Assembly (NCBI RefSeq): GCF_037975245.1
Contig: NC_092577.1
Span: 25,169,398 to 25,233,397 of the forward strand
Direction: 5' to 3'
Source: Apostichopus japonicus
Lineage: Eukaryota > Echinodermata > Holothuroidea > Aspidochirotida > Stichopodidae
DNA length: 64,000 bases
In this document: one piece after another, positions 10,038 through 21,447 of the stretch
Position numbering within the stretch: the stretch's first letter is position 1
Layout: every line of letters starts with the position of its first letter
The notes under the pieces: generated by a model
What the model saw: only the letters and a program-made list of their open reading frames with translations
Databases searched by the model: none
What the model was told of the DNA's origin: nothing
Program-made: the position numbers and the translations under genes

Positions 10038-12335
10038 TTTTGGTTCCTTGCTTTTTGCAAAGCAAGGAACCTATGCGTTCAACTTGGCGCGTGTGTGTGT
10101 GTATGTGTGTGTATGTATGTGTGTATGTGTGTGTATGTGTGTGTGTGTGTATGTGACGCTTGGCTTGTGTACATGATATCTCAATAAGGAAATGATGTAT
10201 CATGATCAAACTTGTTGGGTGGATAGCCCATAGTGAGAGGAAGATCCCTATTGTTTTTGGTGCCCGCAAAGGTCAGTTAGATGCCAAAAACCAATATATT
10301 AAAAACAGCAACAACTCCCATTGACAGGGTCCGACATGGTTGATATTTTGGGAGTAGTTGTGAATGGGGTAAGGGATCGTTTCCAAACATAACGGTCATG
10401 TGATCTAAGGTCAACAAAGGTCAATTAATGATAAAAAACTAGTATTTTAGCGATAACTTGAACAAAATGTCCGTTAGAGTTGGGAGTTGCTTTAATGTTA
10501 TCCAATTGTCGACCCGCATCTGGGTGACCTTTGACCTCAATTTGACCTCTGGTGACCTTTACGTGTTTTTGGGGATTTTTACAGTTTTGATGCTATTTTC
10601 AGATGTCAAAGGTACCTCCTGATCATAAATGTCAATAGGTTGACCCCATGTGACCTTTATGTGCCAAGTTACATGGGGTCAAAGTTTTTCGGTCGGAGTT
10701 AGGATGGTTGTACAGACTTGTCGTTTTGTTTTTTGGAATCAGGAGATTAAACTACATCTGAAACCAAGGTCAAAGGTCACATTAGAAAAAATGTGCTTAT
10801 TTTGGGAGGAAACGAGCAAAAAAGAAAATGTTTGGTTTTGATGCTAGATTTGGATATCAAAGGTACCTTCCAATCAAAAATGTCAATTGGTTGACACCCG
10901 TGTGACCTTCGTGTGTGAAGTTATATGAAGGTCAAAGTTAATTTTCACACATTTAATGCAACAACTCCCAGTTCCAAGGTGTGACATGGTTGATATAAGT
11001 TGCAAATGGTATAGGGGAATATTTTCAAAATTAACGGTCATGTGATCCGAGGTCACCAAAGGTCAATTAATGTTAAAAAACTAGTATTTTGGGGATAGAA
11101 AATGGGCAAAGAAAAAAATGTTTGAATTTGTATAGTTTGATGCTCTATTTAGGTCTCATCAATCAAAAATGTCAATAAGTTGACCCAAGGTGACCTTTGT
11201 ATGTTAAGTTATGAGGTCAAAGTTAATTTTCACACATTTAGTGTAATAACTCCCAGTGCCAAGGTGTTACACAGTTGATATTTTGAGACAAGTTGCAAAT
11301 GGTATAGGGGAATATTTTCAAACTTAACGGTCATGTGATACAAGGTCACCAAAGGTCAATTAATGATAAAAACTGGTATTTTTGCGATAACTTGAGAACA
11401 AATTGTCCGTCAGGGTTGGGAGTTGCTTCAATGTAATCCAACTGTCGACCCGCATCTGGGTGACCCTTGACCTCAATTTGATCTCTGGTGACCTTTTCGT
11501 GTTTTGTGTATTTTTACAGTTTCGATGCTATTTTCAGATGTTAAAGGTACCTTCTGATCATAAATGTCAATGGGTTGACCCCCGTGTGACCTTCGTGTGC
11601 GAAGTTATATGAGGTCAAAGTTAATTTTCACACATTTAATGCAATAACTCCCAGTTCCAAGGTGTGACAAGGTTGATATTTTTTGTAGTAGTTGCAAGTG
11701 GTATAGGGGAATATTTTCAAACTTAACGGTCATGTGATACAAGGTCACCAAAGGTCAATTAATGATAAAGTAGTATTTTTGCGATAACTTCAGAACAAAT
11801 TGTCCGTTAGGGTTGGCAGTTGCTTCAATGTAATCCAATTGTCGACCCGCATCTGGGTGACCCTTGACCTCAATGTGACCTACTTAGGTCTCACCGATCA
11901 AAAATGTCAATTGGTTGACCTCCAAGTGACCTTTGTGTGTGAAGTTATGTATACAAGTTTAGACATTTAATGCAATTAAATCTCAATGCCAAGGTGTGAC
12001 ATGGTTGATATTTTGGGACAAGTTGTGAATGGGGTGGTGGAACATTTTGAAACTTAAAGGTCATGTCATCTGAGGTCACCAATGTTATCATATCTGTTGA
12101 CACGCTTGTAGGTCTCATATATTTCTTACATTTTCAATGCTATATTTAGATCTCAAAGTGCCTTTTGATCAAAAATCCGATCACATTTTGTGATCACAAA
12201 AGTGTTGGCTTTAGTGTTGGTTACTTTATGGGAACAAGTAGGACCACAATTACTAGGACTATTTGAGCCCAATCTTGCTTGATAATATTATGTGTATTGT
12301 CATATACCCCAAGCAAGGAACCACAGTGCCCTTGG
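10038..12335 (+). repeat. AGGTCA-rich repeat array with inverted GGTTCCTTGC ends
   Basis: The block opens with GGTTCCTTGCTT followed at once by AAGCAAGGAACC, then a GT microsatellite. It closes near 12,310-12,320 with another AAGCAAGGAACC. Inside are diverged, unequal tandem units containing the same phrases: an AGGTCA pair, TTAATGATAAAAAACTAGTATTTTT, GCGATAACTTGAGAAC, GTCGACCCGCATCTGGGTGACC and CAACTCCCAGT. Units start about 290-640 bp apart. Reverse-strand relatives occur at 36,670-36,840 and 41,095-42,373, and a truncated start at 15,447. No coding capacity is evident, so it is a nonautonomous repeat of unknown class. Confidence 0.75.
10091..10154. repeat. (GT)n / GTAT microsatellite
   Basis: Alternating GTGTGT and GTAT units just inside the left end of the repeat array. 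The same position in the reverse copy at 42,300-42,357 carries an ACAT/AC microsatellite, so it belongs to the repeat family. Confidence 0.85.
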
Positions 12336-12346
12336 GCTCTTGTTAG

Positions 12347-14020
12347 GATCAACATCTCCCGGCCGACGAAAATATTAGACGAATGGAAGAACGAAAAAAG
12401 AAGGCAATGGAGGTGGGGAACAACGCAGAACGGAATAGGTTGCAGCGGACTATAAATAGATACATCTATAGGAAGAGGAGTGAACACTTCGAGAGGATAG
12501 CAACGGATTCCACGTCATTATGGAACTTTCTGAAATCAGTGCGGAATCCTCACAAAAATGATAACAAGGTCACCATATCGAGGGAGCTTGGATCTAAGCT
12601 AGACACCCACTTCGGCCGATTCAACAGTGCGGTTATAAAGGACATTACTCTGAACTTACCGCATCGCTCTGTCAATGACACTCCTGGAATAGAACGAGAT
12701 CAGGTTAAAAGGCAGTTTAGACTCGTCAAGCGAGGTGTCGCATCAGGTATTGATAACATACCCTGGTGGGTTTTTAAATATTGCTCAAATGAAATTGCTG
12801 ACATTTTCACAGTCATTTTCAATGAAAGTATTAAACAGTATGATTCCATCTGACTGGAAACATGCCAAAACTACTCCTGTGCCCAAAATTTGCAGCCCTG
12901 CTTCAGTAAATGATTATCGCCCAATTGATATATCAAGCATAGGGTTCAATTGTGTGCAAAAGTTATCACTTTCGTATGTCACACAATCCATTGATGAACA
13001 TGGTGATCCAAATCAGTTTGCGTACAGAAAAGGTATCTCGTGCCCTGATGCAATCCTCGCCCTTGTCCATGGCATAGTGTCTGGGCTAAACTGTAAACAG
13101 ACGACGATATCTAAGTCCCATTGTGGACTTTTCAACTGCATTTAATGCAGTCCTGCACAATCGTCTACTAAATGACCTGTGTAACTTCATCGATGAGCCA
13201 TGGCTCATTCATTGGCTTAGGGATTTCATGCAGGGATGGTCAAGACAAGTTAAACTAGACAAAGGCGATACAACAACTTCTGAAATCAGAGTAGTTCCAC
13301 AAGGTGGCCCCCTATCAGCCCTATTGTTTACTATTTATACAGATTGCATTCGCTCTAATTGCTCAGTAATTAAATATGCTGATGACACTGATTTATCGTG
13401 CAATATCACCAAAGGCTCCCACCAGCAAAATCAGCATGAGTATCAGGATTTTATCACTAGTGTATCACATTGTCGCCACACTCATGTATATTGCTCCTCA
13501 CTTTCCTGTCCATATACGGGAAAGGGTGTTTGAGGCCTCTATCTTGCCAAATATAATATATGCTGTCCCGGTCTGGTATCACTTTATCCAAATAAAAGAT
13601 AAGAAAAGATTTTTAAGTTTCCTCAGATACTGTGAAAGAATCTTTGGATTAAATCATAACCTACTTAAAGATAAAGTTAATACCGCTGCTAGAAAGGAAT
13701 TTGAGAGGCTACTAAATAACATCCAAAGAAATGAAGGACACCCACTCCATTGTGCAATAAACTCTCTGTGCAATAAGACAAACTACAATTTGAGGAATGC
13801 TGCAACAACTCCCAGATTCAGGATTGAACTTTATAGGAATTCTTTTGTTTATAGGGCGTCCATGTTCATACAGCATGGTGCTCTAGAACCATTGTTGTGA
13901 TTTTGTTTTTCAGTGTTTTGTCTAGTATTTACTATTTTATATCTTTATGATAATTTTATTTATTTTCCTATTTATAAATTTTTAATGATTTATACTGCAA
14001 ATAAAGAATTGAATTGAATT
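12347..14020 (+). mobile_element. CR1/Jockey-superfamily LINE, 5'-truncated, with (GAATT)n tail
   Basis: The element keeps the 3' part of a reverse transcriptase ORF and a complete 3' end. It finishes with an AATAAAG-like signal and GAATTGAATTGAATT at about 14,006-14,020. It is unrelated to the Tx1-like families. Two pieces of the same 3' end lie in reverse at 42,702-42,900 and 43,318-43,737. Frameshifts show it is inactive, and no flanking duplication was identified. Confidence 0.75.
12383..13900 (+). pseudogene. Reverse transcriptase fragment of a CR1/Jockey-type LINE, three frameshifts
   Basis: Successive frames give the linker region before the polymerase (SLWNFLKSVRN), the fingers (ASGIDNIPWWVFK, then NDYRPIDISS), the catalytic Asp in VDFSTAFNAVLHN, the VPQGGPLSALLFTIY primer-grip region and the YADD box at about 13,376-13,387. 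The C-terminal domain ends in NLRNAATTPRFR ... HGALEPLL with a stop at 13,900. Frame changes near 12,850, 13,130 and 13,480 prevent one product. Part of the palm between YADD and the C-terminal domain looks deleted, since YADD is followed only about 100 bp later by thumb/C-terminal text. Confidence 0.75.
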
Positions 14021-14306
14021 CATCTCGATTAATCAATACCTGGAACGTTTTACCGCTCTCACATTGCTCGCGTGGACCCGCTCAAGCCTAGTTTCTATTA
14101 TTGTAAACTGGTCATACATACACGTTTTTCATATAAGGACACTATGACATCGATACTGTATAATAGCCAGAACTAAGGACGCTTGGAATGGAGGAATCGT
14201 CTCAATCATTTTGTCTTTTAAGCGTCGGAAAATCACTGCTGATTATTATTAAATATTATGAGGGTATAAAACAAGTGGGATGTGTGACAATACCGACCAT
14301 AATGTA
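14021..14306. other. Noncoding spacer
   Basis: No reading frame or repeat recognised between the LINE tail and the SINE target duplication. Confidence 0.4.
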
Positions 14307-14320
14307 ACCAGTAGTATTAC
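14307..14320. repeat. Target-site duplication of the U2-headed SINE (left copy)
   Basis: ACCAGTAGTATTAC, repeated exactly at 14,510-14,523. Confidence 0.9.
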
Positions 14321-14509
14321 TGGTTTCTCGGCCTTTTGGCTAAGATCATGTGTAGTATCTGTTCCCTTCGGGAATGGTGATACACACCTGACGATGATCA
14401 CACAGTCACAGTCCCGATGCAAGGGGACTGGGGCTGAGAGCGGATCAGTCGTTTGGTAGTTTGGTTTTCGTGCCCAGGTTCTTTCCTGGGTGACTTTTTC
14501 TTAAAAAGT
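14321..14509 (+). mobile_element. SINE with U2 snRNA-derived head
   Basis: The first about 40 bases match the 5' end of U2 snRNA, including TTCTCGGCCTTTTGGCTAAG and the GTAGTA branch-site-pairing segment. The match stops after TATCTGTTC. The remaining 145 bases are not U2: they form hairpins (TTCG-capped GTTCCC/GGGAAT, then CCCAGG-TTCTT-CCTGGG). The unit is bracketed by a perfect 14-bp repeat ACCAGTAGTATTAC at 14,307-14,320 and 14,510-14,523. That shows integration by reverse transcription and defines the ends. SINEs with snRNA heads have been described in a few animals. The alternative, a U2 pseudogene fused to other sequence, fits less well with the internal hairpins. Confidence 0.8.
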
Positions 14510-14628
14510 ACCAGTAGTATTACAATTTAATTGATATATCTTTCAGCGTAACCTTCGATATACTGTAGATATAAGATTAAACATTGATTTTCTCTTTCCT
14601 CAATTACATCGTGATCCACAACAACTAG

Positions 14629-14706
14629 CAAAATGACGAAACGGATGACAGCCAAATCCACGACAGCCCAGAAGGACCATCACCTCCAGAATCGCCCCAC
14701 CATCAG
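14629..14706 (+). other. Possible small coding exon (acidic, Pro-rich)
   Basis: After a CTAG acceptor the frame reads 26 open codons (NDETDDSQIHDSPEGPSPP and onward, ending in CAG before GTAGTC). A second acidic open stretch, NLPNWHEVQDESDQLEQ, lies at 15,034-15,084 before GTAGAG. Both are acidic and could belong to one low-complexity protein, but the second lacks a good acceptor and no family is recognised. It may be chance. Confidence 0.25.
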
Positions 14707-14709
14707 GTA

Positions 14710-15446
14710 GTCAGGCTAAATTGCTTTTTTGAAGTATAGTAATCTATCTCACTTCCTTGAGTCACCGCATCTTAACTCGTTTCTCCTTTGTTGAAAACCG
14801 CGATAAATTACGGACATGTAATTATCTGAGAGCCGGCATTACTTTACAAAGCTACTTTACTTCTGTATATGCAGACCGAAAGTGTGAAGTTCATTAACGC
14901 CAGACAATCAATGGCTTTAATCCTACTTAATCTTCACCAATCCTAAGTAAAAGAAATACAAGTCGGGGATGGGGGGGGGGGGATGAGGAACAGTATATAT
15001 TATGGTATTTAATATTGATTTATTTATTCACCGAACCTGCCGAATTGGCACGAGGTCCAAGACGAGAGCGACCAGCTTGAACAGGTAGAGGTAACATTTT
15101 TCTGTTGAGATATACGTGCAGGGGCAAATGAGAAAACAGGCCTTGCTACATTTCTTGTTCAAGATTTGAATAACTTATAAGTATTATTTAACGAGGGGTG
15201 GCTAATGCCAAATTCCATTGCAACTAGTATAGCGCACATATATTGTAACTTGAAACAGAAACAAGTGGCATTAAAAAGTCAAGTTGGTTGGGTAAACACC
15301 GTCCTGTGATGGACCTAACCCTGTTTGTATTCTTATTCATCTCTTAAAATATACACTGGCAAATCTGTGTGATGAATTACATTAACAAGTGAACCTTTTA
15401 TTCTGACCCTGCAGTATTATATCTCTGCTCTAAAGCTGTTTTTGGT
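14710..15446. other. Noncoding stretch with G-run
   Basis: Apart from the weak exon candidate at 15,034-15,084, I see only a G-run at about 14,969-14,981 and no gene. Confidence 0.4.
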
Positions 15447-15497
15447 TCCTTGCTTTAGCAAAAGGAACCTATGCAGTCAGGTTGGCGTATGTGTGTG
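15447..15497 (+). repeat. Truncated end of the GGTTCCTTGC repeat family
   Basis: This reproduces the first about 50 bases of the repeat seen at 10,038, including GGTTCCTTGCTTTAGC and CTATGCAGTCAGGTTGGCG. It is cut inside its GT tract by the 3' end of a family A LINE. Confidence 0.75.
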
Positions 15498-15598
15498 CTT
15501 TTTACGTGACCCGCCATGCGGGATACAAAACGTCACGGCCAAACGGCACTACCGAACCATCCCATTCTGACAAACGAAACTAAGGTCTAGCGAGCCAA
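15498..15598 (-). mobile_element. LINE family A 3' tail (about 100 bp)
   Basis: This is a severely 5'-truncated insertion. On the minus strand it ends CACGTAAAAAGC, directly against an AC dinucleotide tract of the repeat into which it inserted. It matches the last 100 bases of the copy ending at 24,891. Confidence 0.8.
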
Positions 15599-16094
15599 AA
15601 AAACATACGAAGTAACATGCAAAAATGTTACCCAAGCACGACGACACGTACAACACTGATGGGTAATGTGAAACACAGCATCACACGCATTAAAACAATC
15701 GAAGACCATTAACAGGGTTGTACTGCTGAGTTTTTGAAGAAAGACTACAAAACAAACCAACTGCTGCTGAAGAAACAAAGTGTAAACATTCAAGAGTTCT
15801 GCTGCCGCCATTGGTCTTTATTATGACTTTTCTGTCAATATCATTGGTGATATGGACATTTTGGCTTCCAGATTAAAGGTACGAATCAAACGTCTGGGAG
15901 GTAAATGCCCCTAAAAAGGTCAATGCCCGTTCCCTTCTGCACATATTATATGACATCACGGTCACGCCAATACTTGTGTCCAAATGCTTCAAAACATGCC
16001 ATTTCTTTCATTGTTGATGTTGGGTGTGGAAAATAACCTTTTCATCCTGAATTAAAAAGTCTTGAATTTCAATATATCAACACTGAGGGAACCC
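15599..16094. other. Noncoding stretch
   Basis: No supported feature. Confidence 0.4.
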
Positions 16095-17043
16095 TTACGG
16101 ATTGATAATCCAACACAATCGTAGTTTAGAAAAGGTGTTTCTGCAGGAATTTCTCAACCAAGGCTTCCTACACAATGAGTTTTCTCCTGGCAACTTGAAT
16201 CCAGTGTAATGACCATTGGCTGGAAATTCACTTCTGATCCTTTGGACTGCACATGATGGTAGCACAACCCTGACGTGTCTTGCTAGGAACCCCAAGTATA
16301 TCATTGAACCTGTTTGACCGTAGGCTATGTATCTGTACTGCCTGGGAAAAAAATTATGAAAGTTCAAAATGTATTAATGTTGGCCCACGATGTCCACAAT
16401 AACAAGCAGGCATACAATGTACAGTTATGGTTACATTTGTTGTGATTTTACACCTTCCATGTATCATGAAACATTCTTTTGTTTCAGAAAATTTATTTCC
16501 AAAACTCCAGGCCAAAGTACTAGCCAAGTAATAATGAGTAGGAAATAACACATATGCCTACCTAGCATGGCTGCATAATGCAACTTACATCCCCGAGCCA
16601 AACTTTCAGTATGCAACCAACCGTACTAGTACTACACACTCTACATATGGGTTGTAAGTTTCCGTAACACAACGCACAATACGGTTTAGGGTGTTCCGCG
16701 AATTCAAACAACACATGCACAAAATGGACTGGATTTTGTTTTTAAATGCTTCGTTAATAAATTCTTACCACGTTGTATGTTCCTTGCAATGGTTTCGAAC
16801 GGATTTCATCTTCGATATATTGTGGAGCTTCAATTTCGGCTCGTTTAACAGGCTCGAACTGATACGGTTCTAACACCTCCGCTCCACCCTCAACATTCGG
16901 TTCAATACTGGAATGATCATCGCCTTCACTCTATGCTTCGAATATGAGAAAGGGCACTCTAATTATAGCCCAATTTCACTGCCTGGTGAAGAACCATTAT
17001 CACTTTGAACTTCGGTTGCCGCAATTGGTTCTGGATCCGCCAT
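16095..17043 (-). pseudogene. Gene with P2X7-C-terminal-like domain, decayed
   Basis: A start-like ATG at 17,043 opens MADPEPIAATEVQSDNGSS, a Ser/acidic N-terminus, but a stop follows after 26 codons. A second segment (about 16,920-16,770) reads GGAEVLEPYQFEPVKRAEIE and ends at GTAAGA. The terminal exon follows a TTTTTTCCCAG acceptor near 16,349 and reads QYRYIAYGQ ... ARHVRVVLPSCAVQRIRSEF, then NGHYTGF, with a stop at 16,095. The phrases YxFEP and (R)YRxIAYxxF ... VVLPxCxVxxIRxEFP ... YTGF are known from the cytosolic domain of P2X7 and from stand-alone invertebrate proteins with that domain. The Cys-rich middle (W-C-x-C-x-x-C ... E-S-x-C-C) was not found, and there are in-frame stops, so I call a pseudogene. 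It may be expressed if exons were missed. Confidence 0.6.
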
Positions 17044-18965
17044 TTCACAGGAAATTTTGATTTGATATCGCACTTGTGATCGGTGTTTTGTTTAGTAACT
17101 ACTGGTGGTATGTGTACTTGTCTACTGTGTACGTGAATGGTATGTTCGGAGGATCGTAAGCAGCGACAACAAATGTGTTCAAAACGTGACGTCACATGAC
17201 GTCATGCGAATCGGAAAATTTTCGAGTAAAGAAAGTTTCAAACGCCGAAAAGGGTAAATTCATTCTAAATTTTCGACTCGAAAAATCAAGTTTTAAACTG
17301 GCAGATTGGTTGATACATGTTCTAGAGAACATTCTTTGATGGATCCCAAAAATTTTGAAATTTTCGTGTCATGGCCACTTTAAGATACAAACCAATCAGA
17401 TTGCTAGCCATACATGTTTTCCTTCTTCAAATGCATGCGCCTCCACATCAGATAAACTAAAGCAAATATGGCTTAAAATAGTGATTGAGTACTTCATGTA
17501 TGCTGTTATGCTGTTATGAGTACTTCATGAATGCTGTTATGTAGTGAATAATATTACCTGCAAGTTATACAGATTCAAAGATACGCTAACTGGTTCAAAA
17601 ATTGCTTATCAAGATAAATTATTTTAATAATATGTGATATCTTTTATGTCCATGATACTTTCAAAACCCAGGCTTGAAATAACGTTGATATGGTGCTTTT
17701 AATGAAGACAATATGCTGGAATTTCCAATTCACAAAAGAGGAAAAAAGCCTTGAAGGGTTACAATGTTAAATGCTTTGTTGGACCGATATGCACGGTCGG
17801 AGCCAGTGGGAGAGGGGCCAACTGGTACTTTTTTTCCAAAATAGCTTACGTGCCTTACTGGCCCAAAAAAAATGGCCCTGCTGTTGAAAATGTGGTTTTG
17901 GATTTCGTAAGCCTTTGTCTATTGAATATTTCATTTTAATATTTATTTCTAGTTTCTATATGCTATTTTTAATATGGCATCTCATATCTTTTTGTAGCAC
18001 AATCACAAGAATATAATTGATAGCATACTAACACATCAAATAATCATACATATTTAAGTTATCGGACAATGTGTACCAGCTTATAGCATAACGAGTTGTG
18101 AATGTGTATGAAAGACTCTTTTTGATGTTTCCCACCCCTACCCTCCCGATATTGCATAATGTCGAAAATAGTACAACATTAATTCCCGTACCATGATTAC
18201 TGAAAACGTCATTGACCAAAATGAAATATAACATGGTGGTACCCACGAATCAAGCTAAATATATATTAGCAACGGCTTATAACTAAACATGTTACCTATT
18301 AATTCATTAGTTGAAGTGTTAAACGAAGTTACTGATTCAGAGTAACCCCACCCCCACCCCCACCCGAAAAAAATTCAGTCAAACTTCTGCAAATCAATGA
18401 GGAAATATGAGCGACCATGCCAAATGGAAGAAAAAATAGTGATATAGGATACCATTATTTGTTTTGCACATCTAAAACGTGGTTCCACACATGAAAATTA
18501 CGCAAGTGATAACCTGTTTGTAAGTTGTGCAAAAAATAATAACAAAAGATAGCTGTTGATGAATTACACAATGTAAATATTTGTGCATAACTTCTATGTA
18601 TTAACATTCATGTTAGTCGTTTAAGTGATCAATATTAGTTTTGGAATTGAAATCATCAGAAGTGAAATATCGAACTTCGGCGAAATCCATATTAAACAAC
18701 ACTATTAAGAAGAGCCAACGAAACATTCAGAGAAAAACATATCAACAATATATGTTTTAGTTGTTCACGTGCAACTTGATAGAAAAGAGATTGGGTGTGG
18801 GGGGCACATGTGCCATAGTGACTCATACAATGCTAATCTGACATTGCTAATTCTATTCTATGTCATGTGGAAGCCTAAGACCACCTTGGTGAAGTGGAGA
18901 ATAATGTGGTTCTCTGAAAGAGTCAACCGTCAGTGGAGGTCAATAAGGTTTGAAGTTTACATTTT
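17044..18965. other. Noncoding stretch, no gene seen
   Basis: AT-rich DNA. A small tandem motif TGCTGTTATG(A/T)GTACTTCATGA recurs at about 17,495-17,545, and a CCCCA tract lies at 18,344-18,365. No coding signal. Confidence 0.45.
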
Positions 18966-20339
18966 GCCAGCATTAGGGATGCACCGGATCCAAATTTTTG
19001 GATCCGGCCGGAACCGGATTTTGCCGGATAGTACATGAAATCCGGCCGGATAAAATCGCCCGGAACCGGATTTTTTCATTACACAAAAGAAAATCATTAA
19101 TAAGAAGTAGAAAACAAGGACCAAATCTGAGGTGAGGTATACACATATAATAAAGAAGGTGAAATTAAGACCCCAATTATGAGATTAAATATGACTTGAA
19201 GTGGTGTAATCTACATTCTTTAATAAAATAACTACAATATAATTGTTCACAAGCTTGATACAGTATGTAAATTTGTTTGCTGGAAAAATACTGCATACTA
19301 CCTATGAAGACTGTTTAAAAACGGGAAGCTACATTTCACAAATCTCATACTTTATACTGAATAAAAAGATTATTTAATTGTTGTATTAACACTACTATCT
19401 GGATTTAGAATTGTCTTTTATTATTCATTATTTGGTAACAAATTTTTACACTGCAATATTATCTGTGAAAAAAAAGCATTGTATCTTTCCAGAAGTGGAA
19501 GAAACTTCTTATCTATCTTTTATCTATCCTTTAAAATGGAATTGAATGTTCATTAGAACACTTAATGATTTAGGTTTTTCATGAACTTTTAGGAACTTTC
19601 ATGGTGACAAGAGATATCTCTTTCTGTGAGAAAATTAGATGTTTTTTCTGTGAATGGCACCCCATTTTGTGGAAACTCTTCTAGTCCATTGCTTCATCTA
19701 TTTATAAAAGTGCCAAGATTACAATTTGCATATTACCATGACCACAAACAATGAGTAACAATTGACCGCTTTCTAGACTGTAGTGGTCCACAAAAAGATC
19801 CATTGTTTGAGCTTTCTAGACAGGAAATGGACTGTAGTGGTTCAGAAAAAGATCCATTGTTTTGACTTCTTAAGGTTCTGATGCACATGTTTGGATTTTG
19901 GACATTTCATGCAAGTGTTTCTCTCTGACAAGTAGTACTGTTGATGAAAGTTATTTCACTATAAGATTTGGAAGCATTTCACTGTTCAGGATCAGGCTGA
20001 TGAAATTGCAGAGTGTGCATTGTGTAAAAAGGTATAAGAAGAGGACCACCAGGATGTCTGCCGAAGAATTTCAGCACCTCTCCTTTGCACAGACATCTTC
20101 AAGCCAAACATACTGATTGGCAGTTGGCTTTCGTGGAGTGCGGACGTGTTTTCGCTCTCGCTCTCGCTCTTCATCTGTTACAGCTGTTTTTGTACTGTGC
20201 TGTGCTATACTTCCCGCCAGGCGGGTGTGATAGCTTGTGTTCGTGTGTTTTCCTCAGTTCGTATATCGTTTGTTGTTTCACTATCCTGTCTTTTGTTTGT
20301 TTTGTGTTACTCCCCTGTGGCCTAGCCACCTTCGGTATC

Positions 20340-21427
20340 ATGGCATCGCGCCGTGATTCTCGGATAGTTAAGTTGTCGTTCACCGGTGAACAAGCTGTTC
20401 CACCGGTGCAAGTTTTTAGTATTTTGAAGAGCAAGGGTGTTGTTGTGCCTGGAGAGGTTGACGCTTTGCAAGCTCTCCAGGGTCGTAATACGTACGATTT
20501 ACGTTTTACCAGTGACGTGGCCCGTCAGAAAGGTGTCACGTTGCTGAGTAACGTCGAGGGTATGACAGTTGCTCCATACGAGCGATCCGTATGGGTAACT
20601 GTCATCCACGTAGGACTAGAGGTGCGGCAGGAACTTGTCGTAACGGTTTTGGGTCGGTTCGGGGCTGTCAAGGCTGCCAAAATGTGCTCCTATGCACAAG
20701 CCCCTGGGGTGTTGAACGGGCACCGACAGGTTCGGATCGACCTGAAACAGGACATTCCCTCCTTCCTGTTTATAGCAGGGCATAAAGCCCACGTGCGGTA
20801 TCCCGGTCAGCCCCGTACCTGCTTCAGGTGTGGGGAGACCGGGCACGAAGCCAAGGGCTGCCCAAACAAGAAATGTGGGCGCTGCCTTCGTCTTGGGCAT
20901 GATAGCACCGCTTGCCCAAACGAGGTTGTGTGCTCACTTATGTGGGAAGGAGGGACATGTCTTTCGAGCTTGTCCCTCCTCTTATGTCTCTAGGACTAAG
21001 AGTGGGGGTAAGTCAAGTTCCGACGCACCTACTACTTCACGAGAGGGGGAATCTGGTGGGATTTTACCCTCCCCTGCACCTGGTTCACCCTCCCCCGTCG
21101 TTGCAGACCCCAACCCCGTGCCCGCACCGAGAAAGTCTCCACCAGCTTCCCCCATCAACTCGTCCAGTTCCGTCCCCAGTCCGCCGCCGGTATCGCCAGA
21201 TCCGGAGGCTGTCTGACGGAGAATCGGTGGTCATCGATTCTCCGGAGGCTCTGTCTGACAGCTACTCCGGTGAATCGGTGATCAGCGAGCCGAAACGTGC
21301 CACTGGGACGAGCTGGTACGACGAAATGGGGGAACCCTCTCTTAAAAGGTCGGCTTCAAGTGACGACTCGGACGACGATATGTCGTCTAGGGCGCGCTTG
21401 AAGCTTACGGAATCGTCGTCTTCGTAG
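20340..21427 (+). pseudogene. LINE family A ORF1: RNA-binding protein with CCHC knuckles, two frameshifts
   Basis: The ATG at 20,340 gives MASRRDSRIVKLSFTGEQ. The N-terminal 160 residues include VWVTVIHVGLEVRQELV, common to both LINE families. At about 20,818-20,925 lie CFRCGETGHEAKGC and CGRCLRLGHDSTAC, then after a frame change CGKEGHVFRAC. The tail is rich in Pro and Ser and ends in an acidic SSDDSDDDMSSRAR stretch before TAG at 21,425. Frame changes near 20,930 and 21,200 split it into three frames. ORF2 begins 20 bases downstream. The protein would package LINE RNA. Confidence 0.85.
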
Positions 21428-21447
21428 TTTTGCCCCACTGCCCTCTC

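Noticed and set aside
14321-14365. Functional U2 snRNA gene
   Set aside because: Only the first about 40 bases match U2. The Sm site and 3' domains are absent and a target duplication brackets the unit.
15040-15056. GAATTGGCACGAGG resembles the cDNA library adaptor GAATTCGGCACGAGG
   Set aside because: It lacks one base, sits in ordinary genomic context and no vector sequence follows. Chance similarity is more likely than contamination.
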